Shown here one piece after another: positions 38,642 to 48,455 of a stretch of 64,000 bases of DNA. Source of the DNA: a virus. Location: IMG/VR virus record IMGVR_UViG_3300028572_000010, positions 1 through 64,000 of that record; one strand, given 5' to 3'. The position numbers were made by a program, and so were the translations under genes. Numbering within the stretch: the stretch's first letter is position 1; each line of letters starts with the position of its first letter. Below the pieces are notes generated by a model. The model had not been told where the DNA came from. It searched no databases and was given only the letters and a program-made list of their open reading frames with translations.

Positions 38642-40981
38642 ATGTCTGAGGTAACAACAGTAGGCAAAATCCTGCTTAAGCATTACTCTCCTGCTAACTC
38701 TCATTCATTTATAGAAAGCAAAGATTTGGATAAGAAGAATATAGGTGCTTTCTTCTCTAATTTAGCAGAGCATAATGAAGATAGTTATAAGAAAGTAGTA
38801 TCAGATTTAACTAGACTTGGGTTTGAATCAGCTACTAGGTTGGGTAGTACTGTCAGACTAGGTGACTTGCTTCCACCCTCCTTTAAAGATGAGAGATTTA
38901 AAGAACTCAATAAAGAGATTAAGAGCATAAAGGATAAAAAGTTACCTAAAAAGAAAGAAGATGATGAACTAACAAATTTGCTCAACAAGTTTTCTGACAC
39001 TGCAAATAAGGAAATAATAGAAGAAGGCCTTAAAGATAATAAGACTCTAGCCAAGGTAGTTAAAGCCGGAGCGAGAGGGAGTCCCGAACAATATCGTCAA
39101 ACTATTTTCTCCCCAGTAGCCGTTAACGATAATAAAGGCGGTATTCTAACTGATTTTATTATTGATAGATCTTTTGCTGAAGGATTAACCTTGCCCCAAT
39201 ATTTGGCACATACTTTTGGTGCGAGACAAGCCAGCGCGGCCACAAAATTATCAGTGGCAGAAGGTGGGTTTTTAGGCAAGCAATTAGCTAGAGCAAACAT
39301 GACAATGGTGATAGAAGAACATGATTGTGGTACTCATAATGGAATACCTGTAAAAACAAATGATAATGATTACATCGGTTCGTTCTTAGCTCATCCTATA
39401 GACAAATATCACTATAATAATGAAGTTACCTCTAGTATGCTGGGTATTCTAAAAAGCAAAGGCATAGAAGAGATTGTAGTTAGAAATCCTATAACTTGTG
39501 AAGCTAGTCATGATGGAACTTCTAGTGCTCTTTGTCAATTATGTGTGGGTATCAGAGGTAAAGGCTTGTCTGAACTTAATTCTTTTATTGGAGTTGTTGC
39601 CGGTACTTCAGCAGCAGAACCAGTAGCACAAGGGGCGTTAAACTGTTTAGCTGAAGGAACACTAGTAAGAATGGCAGATTATTCTATTAAAGCTATTCAA
39701 GATATAAAGGTCGGAGATATGGTGCTTGGCTCTGATAACGCTGGTCAAACCTCTCCAGTCAAAGTTCTAAGGTTATTCAATCAAGGATTACAACCTGTTA
39801 ATAAATATATATTTATAGATAATAAAGATAAAGTAATTGAACTATATGCTACAGAGAATCATAAGATACTTTGTGAAACCCTGGAATGTAGTAATGTATT
39901 AACAGAAATGCCTCTAAAAGATATTGATGAAACTATAGATGTAGTTACTACAAATGATTATTGGGTAGTACTATACAATAAACCAGAGTATCTAGGATTA
40001 ATACAATGTTGGGATATTGAAGTAGATAGTAAAGATGCTTTATTTGTATTAGCGAATGGCTTAATAGTACATAATAGTAAGCACAAGGGAGGTAGTGCAA
40101 CTGGTTCTAATCAATTTGGTGGCTTTAAATACATCAATCAATTATTTAATATCCCGGATTCATTTGTCCATGAAGCCCCAATAGCTGACTCTGATGGTAA
40201 GATAGAAGAAGTAAGAGTAGCACCACAAGGAGGTCATTATATAGTTATTAAGCATGATAATGGAAAACTTGAAGAATATTATGTACACCCAGATTTGAAA
40301 GTATTGGTTAAATCAGGCCAGCTAGTTGAAGAAGGTGATGTGTTAAGTGATGGTATACCTAATCCAGCTAAAATAACAAAGCATAAAGGTATTGGAGAAG
40401 GTAGAAGGTATTTCTCCAAAGCTATTAAAGATACATTTGAAACTAGTCAATTAGGTGGAATAAATAAACGTAATTTTGATATTATAAGTAAAGGTTTAAT
40501 TACTCATGTTAAAATAACCAATCCTAAAGGCTTAGGGAATAACTTGCCAGACAGTATAGTAAATTATCATACACTGGAGAAAGCCTATTCTCCTAGAACT
40601 AATAGTAAGAAGGTCAGAACTGATATGGCTCAAGGTTTATACTTGGAAATACCTGAATTACACTATACAATAGGAACTAGAATCACCAGTACTGTAATTA
40701 ATGAGTTGAAGAAACATAATATCGATTATGTTACGGTAAATGAGACAAAACCTGAATTTGAACCAGAAATGCAAAGATTATTAGATGTCCCAGCACATGA
40801 ACATGACTGGATGCATACCTTATATAGTACTAATCTGGAACGTAGATTAATAAAGGCTGTCAATACTGGAGCTTCTAGTAGTTTGGAGGGACCATCTCCA
40901 ATACCAGGGCTTGCATATGCCAAAGGATTTGGGACCCATAAATTTGCAGAAGAACTGGAAGAGCAGTTATCATTTGAGTAA
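38642..40981 (+). CDS. RNA polymerase beta' C-terminal piece with mini-intein
   Basis: 779 residues, 635 after splicing. N-terminal TTVGKILLKH resembles the RpoC segment that follows the active site. EEHDCGTHNG (from 225) matches the RpoC region before the trigger loop. CQLCVGIRGKGLSELNSFIG and VAGTSAAEPVAQGALN match the CYGRDLA ... AAQSIGEPGTQL block. An intein follows at residues 335-478, then SKHKGGSATGSNQF (trigger loop). The rest fits the beta' jaw and C-terminus. Together with 31806 and 34591 it makes an almost complete beta'. Confidence 0.9.
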   Translation: MSEVTTVGKILLKHYSPANSHSFIESKDLDKKNIGAFFSNLAEHNEDSYKKVVSDLTRLGFESATRLGSTVRLGDLLPPSFKDERFKELNKEIKSIKDKKLPKKKEDDELTNLLNKFSDTANKEIIEEGLKDNKTLAKVVKAGARGSPEQYRQTIFSPVAVNDNKGGILTDFIIDRSFAEGLTLPQYLAHTFGARQASAATKLSVAEGGFLGKQLARANMTMVIEEHDCGTHNGIPVKTNDNDYIGSFLAHPIDKYHYNNEVTSSMLGILKSKGIEEIVVRNPITCEASHDGTSSALCQLCVGIRGKGLSELNSFIGVVAGTSAAEPVAQGALNCLAEGTLVRMADYSIKAIQDIKVGDMVLGSDNAGQTSPVKVLRLFNQGLQPVNKYIFIDNKDKVIELYATENHKILCETLECSNVLTEMPLKDIDETIDVVTTNDYWVVLYNKPEYLGLIQCWDIEVDSKDALFVLANGLIVHNSKHKGGSATGSNQFGGFKYINQLFNIPDSFVHEAPIADSDGKIEEVRVAPQGGHYIVIKHDNGKLEEYYVHPDLKVLVKSGQLVEEGDVLSDGIPNPAKITKHKGIGEGRRYFSKAIKDTFETSQLGGINKRNFDIISKGLITHVKITNPKGLGNNLPDSIVNYHTLEKAYSPRTNSKKVRTDMAQGLYLEIPELHYTIGTRITSTVINELKKHNIDYVTVNETKPEFEPEMQRLLDVPAHEHDWMHTLYSTNLERRLIKAVNTGASSSLEGPSPIPGLAYAKGFGTHKFAEELEEQLSFE
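39644..40075 (+). other. mini-intein in beta' trigger-loop region
   Basis: 144 codons. Starts CLAEGTLVRMADYSIKAIQD, has block B ATENHKIL, and ends LIVHN with Ser at +1, all canonical for class 1. No LAGLIDADG motif or other endonuclease insert, so it cannot home by itself. Confidence 0.9.
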
Positions 40982-40982
40982 T

Positions 40983-42266
40983 ATGAATGCCAATACTAAA
41001 GCTTTGACTAATTTCATTGATAAGAAAGCTAACGTATTATCTCAATTAGGACGTATATTTGATTATAGTAGAGCTGGTTTGAAAGGTGCTGCCGGTCTAG
41101 GTTTGGGAGCAGGGTTAGCCTCAGCAACTCTAGAATCAGGTGGAAGGACTATTAATAATGCTTTACACGGTCATCTAGAAATGGGTGGTGCTCCTTGGAC
41201 TGGTAGACAAGTAGGCCATCTAACTAGTGCAATACTTAATGCTACTGGTGCTGGTCCTGCTCTTGGTTCTGCTTCTGATAGTGTATTAAATAGTGTAGAT
41301 AAAAATCCTAATGCTCAGAAAGTATTGGATTCACTATCTAATATAACTAATCCTACTACTAGAAATGAATTTGCTGAAGCATTAATAGACAAGGCTAATG
41401 AGAAAATGGGTCCTCTTTATAATGAGGCAGGCAAGGAATTTGGTAAAGGCATATTCTCTAGTACTATGCAAGATATGGCGAATCATCCAGTTAAAAGCAT
41501 ATTAGGGGCTACCGCTCTTTCTGCTGGCCCGGTTATGGCTTATGATGCCATTACTAGGAAGCATAGAAAAGAAGAAGCTGAAAGAACAAATGCTTTATTA
41601 CAGATGCTTACTCATAAACAAGCATCAGTATTGGATAGAATAGTAGACAACCCTCTGTTTAAAAAATATATAAACCGACCATCTAATATTGGAGTTGATA
41701 AATTACAAGAACTGATAAGTAATGCTAAAGATAATGCAGTTCCTCTAAACATATTACAAAAGAATGTAAATCATCCTAATACTCTGTTAAACAATTTTAT
41801 TACTAGGAATCCAGTCAAGAGTTTAATGATTCCTTCAGCTATATTAGGTAGTGCAGAGACTATAGCTGAAAGACAAAATGATAATAGTGGTAACTTTGAT
41901 ACTCTTCCAAAAGCATTAACACGATTAGGCAGTAATGTATTTAAGACTCCAGCTAATCTTATTGAAGGTATTGAAGGTGCTGGTGCTGAGAATATTAACT
42001 TTGACAAATCCAACTCAGTTCAAAAGATTAAGCAGATAGGACAGAATATTAATGATAGTTTTAAACCTGGCTTACCCGTAGCACCTTCTAAGCCTGCTAC
42101 GGGATGGGAAGCTTTAAAACCATATCTAGTAGCTGGTGGTATTATTGGAGCCCCTACAGCTGCTATAGGTGCTTATAATCATTATCATAATAAAGACATA
42201 GACAACTTGAATAATGAGAATAAAATGATGCAAAATAAAGTTAGGAGTGAATTAGCTAATGTATAA
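40983..42266 (+). CDS. putative internal virion membrane protein
   Basis: 427 residues from ATG at 40983 (MNANTKALTNFIDKKANVLS), directly after the beta' stop. Gly/Ala-rich hydrophobic segments near residues 35-52 (GAAGLGLGAGLASATL), 180-195 and 385-400 (YLVAGGIIGAPTAAIGAY). N-terminal helix resembles a degenerate tag. No enzyme motif. Confidence 0.5.
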   Translation: MNANTKALTNFIDKKANVLSQLGRIFDYSRAGLKGAAGLGLGAGLASATLESGGRTINNALHGHLEMGGAPWTGRQVGHLTSAILNATGAGPALGSASDSVLNSVDKNPNAQKVLDSLSNITNPTTRNEFAEALIDKANEKMGPLYNEAGKEFGKGIFSSTMQDMANHPVKSILGATALSAGPVMAYDAITRKHRKEEAERTNALLQMLTHKQASVLDRIVDNPLFKKYINRPSNIGVDKLQELISNAKDNAVPLNILQKNVNHPNTLLNNFITRNPVKSLMIPSAILGSAETIAERQNDNSGNFDTLPKALTRLGSNVFKTPANLIEGIEGAGAENINFDKSNSVQKIKQIGQNINDSFKPGLPVAPSKPATGWEALKPYLVAGGIIGAPTAAIGAYNHYHNKDIDNLNNENKMMQNKVRSELANV

Positions 42267-42350
42267 TAGACATTGCTTAACTATAACTTTCCTAATATGA
42301 TAATAATAAGTGAAGATGAGTATATATAAGAAGCCTTCTTCTTTCAATTT

Positions 42351-44594
42351 ATGAATAGTTCAACTAAATTAGCGAGTTCTGAGGATGATTTTGAGAAAGC
42401 GTTCTTTACTCTTGCATATGATAAGTTACAAGGCAAACTAAGTAACCTAGTACCATTCTTAGTAGGCTTCCAGCTAATTAAAAAGAGTGATAACGATACC
42501 AAAGCTGTGGGTGTTTTTGGATTTAAGAGTAATAATGGACAAATCATGTTTGTCCCTGCTTTCTTTGTTGATGGAAAAATTAAAGACTTGGACATACTAT
42601 ATAGTAAGAACAATCAACAAATGTACCCACTTACTGAAGATTTTGCAGAACTATTCTTAAAAGATGATGTAACTGGGATGGGAAGTGTAAGCAATCAACG
42701 TAAAGAGGATGTGCAAAAAGATATTGTTGCTCCTAGTATGCGTAATGTGATCTGGCCTCCTCGTACTGGACGTATTAGTTATGCTGAAGCTAAAGATTTG
42801 GAAGAAAAGAATTCAGAAGTATTTGATAAGGTTGCTGAGAGCTTGTTAGATAAAAAAGATTTTCTCCCTATCCCTTCTTTATTAGATTATATAAAAAACT
42901 CGGATAATTCAGTTAAAGAAGCATTTTGGGACGTTATGAATAAGAATGCTGAATTTACTGATGCTGTCAGGACATTCTATTCTGATAATGCAATTGCTGA
43001 AGCTTTGACTGTTCCAGCTATTGTAAAAGAAGCTAAACCTAAGAAATTAAAGGTAATAGACTTTGATACCGAAACTAACTTTAAAGATTTGTCTGAACAT
43101 ACTAAGAAAGAACTGGTTACTAAAGGAATTTCTATTGTAGATAATAGAATGAAGGAAGAGATATCTGAAGTTGGTATCTTTAAGTTTACTGAGCAGTTTA
43201 GCAACCCTGTACAAACTGGTTTTTATCCATATATAACTGAGTTAGGTACTATTAGATATGGGTTAGTATTAACTAGTGTTGAATCATTAATACCTGGTTA
43301 TGGTCATGATAAAGCCTTGGTTATAGATTTACAAGCAGCTAGACCGGGACAGGCCTATGATTGCAATGTAAAGGATATATTTATTAAGGACCAAATAGTA
43401 GTTAAAGATATAAGTGAGGCTATGAAGAATTTGGAGGAATTAGCTGAAGCCTTGCCTAGCTATGATGACTATGTATTATTGAATGAGAATCTTAAAGCTA
43501 CTGAACCTTTTAGAATCATTGAGAACTATAAAGATGGTTCTGGTATTAGAAGGCTTAAAATTGAACCTACCTGGTATAATGAAGCTAAAAAAGCTTATAA
43601 CTGTGGTGAACCTAGGAAGAAAGACAATGGCGAAACAATATTGGTACTTACTAAAAAACCAGGGGATAAACTAGAACATCGTAATAAGGCTGTCTATGTT
43701 CCTAAAGGATTCAAATTGCTTAAAATACATTTAAGTTCTTATTATCGTCCTGACATAGATTATTCTGCTTCCAAGACACAACAAGATAAACAGAGAATGG
43801 AGGGTCAGAAACAGCAGTCTGAAATCAAGTCTGGCAAACCTGGTGGTCTATGTTATCTAACTAGTTTCCTTAGAGAGAACAATACTTTCCCGTTAACTTT
43901 ACACACAAATGGTAGTGACTTCTTCCTTAATGTAGCTGGCGCAAAAGTAACTTATGCAAATCCACTTGAAGCTAAAATTGCAATGGTTACTGATATTGGA
44001 TTGAGAGAAAAGGATGCAGAGGCAGTTTTGGCTGACCTAATTCCTAATAAGAAAAGAGAAGGAATGGTTAAAATATCTGTGTTAGGTGACCATACTTTAA
44101 CTCTACAAGATGAAACTCCGGAAAGTAATGAAGCTGGGCAACCTACTTATTATGGCATTCCTTGGGTAGACCAGCATGATTGTAGTGATGGGTATACCAA
44201 AGATCCTACACAGCAAGGTTTGGGGGTTAAGCCTGATGAAGCACAATTAGACGGTACAATCAATCATGCAGTTCAATTAGCTCAACAAGGACAAAAAGAA
44301 ATATTCGATACCCAGACTATTGGTGCATTGGCTAAATATACTAATTCTGGAGATAAAATACAGGAATACGTGCCTAACTTTGTATCGGCTCTAGATAAAC
44401 TTGGTAAAATGTTGTTTTTAACTTATTGGAATACTGATGAATTTGATGAATTGTTCGGCAAAGATCAACTTCCAGAACTAATTGAATTAGTTAAAAATGT
44501 ATTTAATAATTTAGGAGATCTGGTAATCTTCCTAAAAAAACAGATGCCAAATATGGATATCAATTCTAATGACCAATCTAAAAATGATATATAA
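42351..44594 (+). CDS. large putative virion protein
   Basis: 747 residues, soluble. Begins MNSSTKLASSEDDFEKAFFT with a region (VPFLVGFQLI ... GVFGFKSNNGQIMFVPAFFV) that looks like a folded beta domain. A PPRTGRISYAEA block and a central domain (VEIGIF, SYDDYVLLNE) follow. Acidic helical C-terminus. I cannot assign it. Size and position upstream of the protease would also fit a portal-type or inner-core protein, but no portal motif is visible. Confidence 0.55.
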   Translation: MNSSTKLASSEDDFEKAFFTLAYDKLQGKLSNLVPFLVGFQLIKKSDNDTKAVGVFGFKSNNGQIMFVPAFFVDGKIKDLDILYSKNNQQMYPLTEDFAELFLKDDVTGMGSVSNQRKEDVQKDIVAPSMRNVIWPPRTGRISYAEAKDLEEKNSEVFDKVAESLLDKKDFLPIPSLLDYIKNSDNSVKEAFWDVMNKNAEFTDAVRTFYSDNAIAEALTVPAIVKEAKPKKLKVIDFDTETNFKDLSEHTKKELVTKGISIVDNRMKEEISEVGIFKFTEQFSNPVQTGFYPYITELGTIRYGLVLTSVESLIPGYGHDKALVIDLQAARPGQAYDCNVKDIFIKDQIVVKDISEAMKNLEELAEALPSYDDYVLLNENLKATEPFRIIENYKDGSGIRRLKIEPTWYNEAKKAYNCGEPRKKDNGETILVLTKKPGDKLEHRNKAVYVPKGFKLLKIHLSSYYRPDIDYSASKTQQDKQRMEGQKQQSEIKSGKPGGLCYLTSFLRENNTFPLTLHTNGSDFFLNVAGAKVTYANPLEAKIAMVTDIGLREKDAEAVLADLIPNKKREGMVKISVLGDHTLTLQDETPESNEAGQPTYYGIPWVDQHDCSDGYTKDPTQQGLGVKPDEAQLDGTINHAVQLAQQGQKEIFDTQTIGALAKYTNSGDKIQEYVPNFVSALDKLGKMLFLTYWNTDEFDELFGKDQLPELIELVKNVFNNLGDLVIFLKKQMPNMDINSNDQSKNDI

Positions 44595-44595
44595 T

Positions 44596-44883
44596 ATGAC
44601 AATAGAAGATGCATATATTAATGGTTTTATAAAAGCAGCGTTAGGAGAAGGTGGTCAAATTCCGGCTTTAGGTGCAATGAGTAATATGTCACAACCTAAC
44701 CCTGCAATGAATCAACCAGGACCTCAAGCTACTAGACCAGCTCAACCTTCACAACCACAAAATCAATCAGGAGCACAACAACTCCCTTTCTACCAATTAC
44801 TCTCCCAGTTCAGACAACAAAATCCAATATCTCAAGTACCGGGAGTAGTTCCAAATCTAAATAATAAACCATTTAGTATTTAA
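44596..44883 (+). CDS. small tagged Pro/Gln-rich protein
   Basis: 95 residues from ATG at 44596. Tag MTIEDAYINGFIKAALGEGG followed by a disordered Pro/Gln/Asn-rich tail and a short hydrophobic FYQLLSQF. Carries little else, so it may be a tag on a small packaged or scaffolding peptide. Confidence 0.55.
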   Translation: MTIEDAYINGFIKAALGEGGQIPALGAMSNMSQPNPAMNQPGPQATRPAQPSQPQNQSGAQQLPFYQLLSQFRQQNPISQVPGVVPNLNNKPFSI

Positions 44884-44906
44884 TTAGATGGAATCAGATA
44901 GTAATC

Positions 44907-45977
44907 ATGCTTTTACCTATAGTTCCAATCAGCAAGATGGGGACTCAGTTTCAATCCCCTTCCTGGAGATATCAATTAGCTTTTTACCCTGAACGATTTG
45001 GATTTGAAAAGTTCTGTTCCCAGCCCGGTGTTAACTCAGGCAATTTAAAGCGTTTAATTTCTAATGGTATCGTTCCTGTAGATTCTTATGATCTACCTAT
45101 ATATATTAAACAATTATATAACAAGCTTCCAGCCTTACTTTATCAACAACTTATAAAAGTTTGGGATAAAAGATACTTTAATAATAGGGTTAGAAAAGTT
45201 ACTTTCAATAATAACCGGGCAGGGATGATTAACTGGAACATTAATAAGGTTAAAAAGATTAATGACGATTATGTTCAAAAACTTATCTTTCATTGCTATA
45301 ACTATGAAGCTAATGAGTATATTTCAGAAGCTATAAAGTTCTATAAAACCAAGACTAATGAGACTAATTGTAAATGGTTAAATTATAGTATATATGGTAA
45401 TAAAACAGATATAGAACTAGCTAAACAATGGTATAAGCCAGTTAAATTCATAGAAGCTTTAAGATTAATATTCTTTGACTATTCTGGCTGGCCTAAAGAT
45501 AAGTTAGTTCAATATAGTTGCTTAAGACAATTAGCCAATAATAAAGAGATAGATGATGCTGATTATCATGCATTTAAGCGTATTTATGATTTAGGAGAAC
45601 TGGGTTTAAGAAGTATATTGGGACATCAAGTATTAACTGAAGATGAAAGGGATGAGGTTAAGTCTTATTTAGCTGGAGCAGGTGTGGATAACTTAATGGA
45701 TCAGAGATTTGCCATAACTAGTCTTAAAGAATCAGTTATCTTTAATAATTCTGTAGTAGGTTATGTTAATGCTAATCTACACAGACTTGAACTTGAACAA
45801 AGGGCTGCAGTAATGAGGTTGAATGCTCAAAGAATAGAAAAAGAGTTGGGTATCAATGAAACTGTAAGTCTTACCGTAGAAGATAATACTTTAATGGAAA
45901 ACTTAAGAGAAATGATGTTATTAGAGAATCCAGGCAAATATCCTTCATATGTAGATGTGTTGGAGGTAAAGCCTTAA
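44907..45977 (+). CDS. hypothetical protein
   Basis: 356 residues, Lys/Tyr/Asn rich and helical, no membrane segment. Contains WRYQLAFYPERFGFEKFCSQ near the start and a long C-terminal helix region (HRLELEQRAAVMRLNAQRIE). A second Met at 44937 is an alternative start. Not recognised. Confidence 0.5.
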   Translation: MLLPIVPISKMGTQFQSPSWRYQLAFYPERFGFEKFCSQPGVNSGNLKRLISNGIVPVDSYDLPIYIKQLYNKLPALLYQQLIKVWDKRYFNNRVRKVTFNNNRAGMINWNINKVKKINDDYVQKLIFHCYNYEANEYISEAIKFYKTKTNETNCKWLNYSIYGNKTDIELAKQWYKPVKFIEALRLIFFDYSGWPKDKLVQYSCLRQLANNKEIDDADYHAFKRIYDLGELGLRSILGHQVLTEDERDEVKSYLAGAGVDNLMDQRFAITSLKESVIFNNSVVGYVNANLHRLELEQRAAVMRLNAQRIEKELGINETVSLTVEDNTLMENLREMMLLENPGKYPSYVDVLEVKP

Positions 45978-45981
45978 TGAA

Positions 45982-46010
45982 TTGACTAGAATTATATAAC
46001 ATATTAATAT
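45982..46010 (+). promoter_or_regulatory. sigma70-like promoter
   Basis: TTGACT (45982-45987), 17-base spacer, TAATAT (46005-46010), 19 bases before ATG at 46030. Confidence 0.65.
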
Positions 46011-46029
46011 AGATATAACAAACACTTTT

Positions 46030-47421
46030 ATGCGCACACCTGAAGAATTGGTAAAATTTGCAGTCCATGAGATAGTTACTGAGATAAATACTGGTACTCC
46101 ACCTCAAGAAGCAGCTACTAAGGTTGCTAAATCACTGGAACTTAATCATAACTTTATTAAGCGTAGTTGTGAAGCTATTAATGTAGCTTTGCACTATGAT
46201 CACTTTAAGAAGCATCCAGACTCAAAAGCTGATGATTTTCCCATAGTTGATGCAGCCAAAGTTGCTGAAGATATATATAGCGGAAAAGAAAAGACTGCCT
46301 CAGAATTGGAATCAGAACTATTCTCTTCTTTTCAAATCCAAGAAACTGCTCCTAAATTTGCAAGATATTTGGAGCCAGGACCTTATAAAGAAGCTTATGC
46401 TAAACTAATACTTACTGAAGATGTAGGTAAAAATGAATTAAGTAAATCTGGTGCTTATGATAAGAGTGTAAAATATATTAGTAAATTACAAAAACAAGCC
46501 TATGATGCTGAAGCAGATAGATTAGATGCTGAATTTGAAGTAAATAAAAACTTCTGCAATATACTTAGAAAATTCGCTGAGAGTAATGATTGTAGATCTG
46601 CCTGGCATGAATTTGAAACTAGCGTATTTAGTAAGTATGGTAATGCTAGTAATGGATATTTGGATTTGTTATATAAAACCTCTAATCTAAAAGAAGAAAG
46701 AGGTGTTCATGATTCCAACATTAAATTAGCTGCACTATGTAATGAAACTGAACTATATGATAAGTTTATTAATAGTGTAACATATCTTAAAGAAGCTACC
46801 GTAAAGTCAGAAGATGCAGCCTATAACCTTAATTTTGAACAGAGTTATTTTAAAGGATTGTTTAAACAAGATATAGAAAAGATAGCAGATACTGATTCTT
46901 TGTTAGCCCAGGTCGATGCATCTATCAAGGCAGAAAGAAGTAAGATTGCCAAGGCTGACCCTGAAGATCCGGTTATGACTTGTATTGCTGAAAAGAAAGC
47001 TGCGGTAGAGGAGGAGTTTGATAGTAGAATTAAGTCTGCAATTGACCTCATGAATATAACTAAAAGCTTTTCAGGTTATAAGGATAAACAAGGTAAACCA
47101 GAATTGAGTGCCAGTACTAATACTCCTGAAGCGAACAGGGATAGAGCATTATTACTACAAGAACTTGTAGCTACTGATCCTATTATAAGTAAGTTTCCTA
47201 CTCATCATGTAGTAGATGCTTACCAACAAATGCTTAGAATTGCTCCAGAATTAAGTAGTGAGAAGGAAATTACTAGAGCATTCCTTAGACAAGCTGGTGC
47301 GAGTCAGGCCATTTCACCATTTGAGGCAGCTGACTTAATTAAGGCGAATACAGGTTTATTTAAGCAACATCAACTACAAAGAGGACTACAACCGCCTCCT
47401 AATCCAGTAGCAGGGGAATAA
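46030..47421 (+). CDS. putative inner virion protein, helical
   Basis: 463 residues, almost all helix, rich in Ala, Lys, Glu. Starts MRTPEELVKFAVHEIVTEIN; motifs EAATKVAKSLELNHNFIKRS and FEQSYFKGLFKQDIEKIAD (the latter again tag-like). A core or inner-body role is possible given the position ahead of the protease. No enzyme motif. Confidence 0.5.
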   Translation: MRTPEELVKFAVHEIVTEINTGTPPQEAATKVAKSLELNHNFIKRSCEAINVALHYDHFKKHPDSKADDFPIVDAAKVAEDIYSGKEKTASELESELFSSFQIQETAPKFARYLEPGPYKEAYAKLILTEDVGKNELSKSGAYDKSVKYISKLQKQAYDAEADRLDAEFEVNKNFCNILRKFAESNDCRSAWHEFETSVFSKYGNASNGYLDLLYKTSNLKEERGVHDSNIKLAALCNETELYDKFINSVTYLKEATVKSEDAAYNLNFEQSYFKGLFKQDIEKIADTDSLLAQVDASIKAERSKIAKADPEDPVMTCIAEKKAAVEEEFDSRIKSAIDLMNITKSFSGYKDKQGKPELSASTNTPEANRDRALLLQELVATDPIISKFPTHHVVDAYQQMLRIAPELSSEKEITRAFLRQAGASQAISPFEAADLIKANTGLFKQHQLQRGLQPPPNPVAGE

Positions 47422-47445
47422 TGAAAGAAGAGTGCTTCTTAACTA

Positions 47446-47451
47446 TATAAC
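47446..47451 (+). promoter_or_regulatory. -10 box 6 bases before a start codon
   Basis: TATAAC then 6 bases to ATG at 47458. No clear -35. It follows a copy of the ATGAAAGAAGAG repeat at 47421. Confidence 0.4.
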
Positions 47452-47457
47452 AAATTT

Positions 47458-47823
47458 ATGGCTAAACTAAGAGTACAACAACAAATAGTAAATGATAACT
47501 TTAAGTTTCTATTCACTATTGATCCTGAAAGCATTAGTGATACAGATTATTTGTTAGTCAGGAAATTTGGGCAACCTAGTATAGATTTTGGTGGCTCTTT
47601 TACTAATGGAACTCAAATGTATACTATGCCTAGTAATTACTATGACTTCCCTAACGATTTCCCAGTCTGTATTTCATTCTCAGGAACTGTACCATTTGAT
47701 GTTACTGTAGAGGCTAATCTAGACTTATATAGAACTACAATGGTTACTAGAATTACTAGTGCTATAACTACATTGAGATCTACCACAGATAACTTCAGCA
47801 ATGAATTTATTACTGTAATTTAA
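47458..47823 (+). CDS. small beta-rich putative virion protein
   Basis: 121 residues, beta pattern with few charges (TYTMPSNYYDFPNDFPVCIS, FSGTVPFDVTVEANLDL). No Cys pairs or membrane parts. Four bases from the next gene. A decoration or minor capsid function is possible; not recognised. Confidence 0.45.
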   Translation: MAKLRVQQQIVNDNFKFLFTIDPESISDTDYLLVRKFGQPSIDFGGSFTNGTQMYTMPSNYYDFPNDFPVCISFSGTVPFDVTVEANLDLYRTTMVTRITSAITTLRSTTDNFSNEFITVI

Positions 47824-47827
47824 TTTT

Positions 47828-48451
47828 ATGGACCAACAAACAATCGATTTACTTAAAGGTTTGGGTAGTAGTGCAGGTGTAGGTGCTGGAATTGGAGCAG
47901 TTGGTATGGGTGCTGCTAATCTACTATCTCCAGAAGAACACAAGAAAAGAAGTTTGTTAAAGAGTATGCTATTAGGTGGTGCTTTAGGTGGTGTTACTGG
48001 TGGAGGTATGCGCGCTGCCAAAGATTATTTAGATCCAGAAGCATCACATGATCCTTCTGCTGGGTTAGGTGATTTGCTTAACCCTGCTTCTACTCCTAAA
48101 CCTACAGAACAGAAAGGCATGATACATAGTGGTTTAGATTGGGTGGCAGGACATCCAGGACTAAGTTCATTGGGTGGAGGGGCAGTGTTACCTGGACTAT
48201 CACAATATGCTAGAAAACAAATAGATACAGAAAAATATCCAGATCATTGGTATGCCAAATATAAAGGTGCTCCTCCAGAACTCAAATTTGGCAAGTATCC
48301 TACAAAGACGTTATCATTTAAAGGTTTGTTAGGTGCAGGTTTAGGTTATGGATTATCTAGTGGGCTACATGAATATGGGCTGCAAGATGAAAGATATAAC
48401 GATGTTAACAATCTTAATGCGGTAAGAGAGAATGCAGCTAATTTAAAGTAA
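47828..48451 (+). CDS. glycine-zipper putative internal virion protein
   Basis: 207 residues. Residues about 12-35 (SSAGVGAGIGAVGMGAANLL) and 48-65 (LLGGALGGVTGGGMRAA) form a Gly-zipper hairpin, with two more Gly-rich stretches later. No tag seen at the N-terminus. Same type as 37264, 51018 and 53683. Confidence 0.5.
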   Translation: MDQQTIDLLKGLGSSAGVGAGIGAVGMGAANLLSPEEHKKRSLLKSMLLGGALGGVTGGGMRAAKDYLDPEASHDPSAGLGDLLNPASTPKPTEQKGMIHSGLDWVAGHPGLSSLGGGAVLPGLSQYARKQIDTEKYPDHWYAKYKGAPPELKFGKYPTKTLSFKGLLGAGLGYGLSSGLHEYGLQDERYNDVNNLNAVRENAANLK

Positions 48452-48455
48452 TATC

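Noticed and set aside
42351-44594. Portal protein
   Set aside because: Size and position are possible but no portal-type clip or stem pattern could be recognised.
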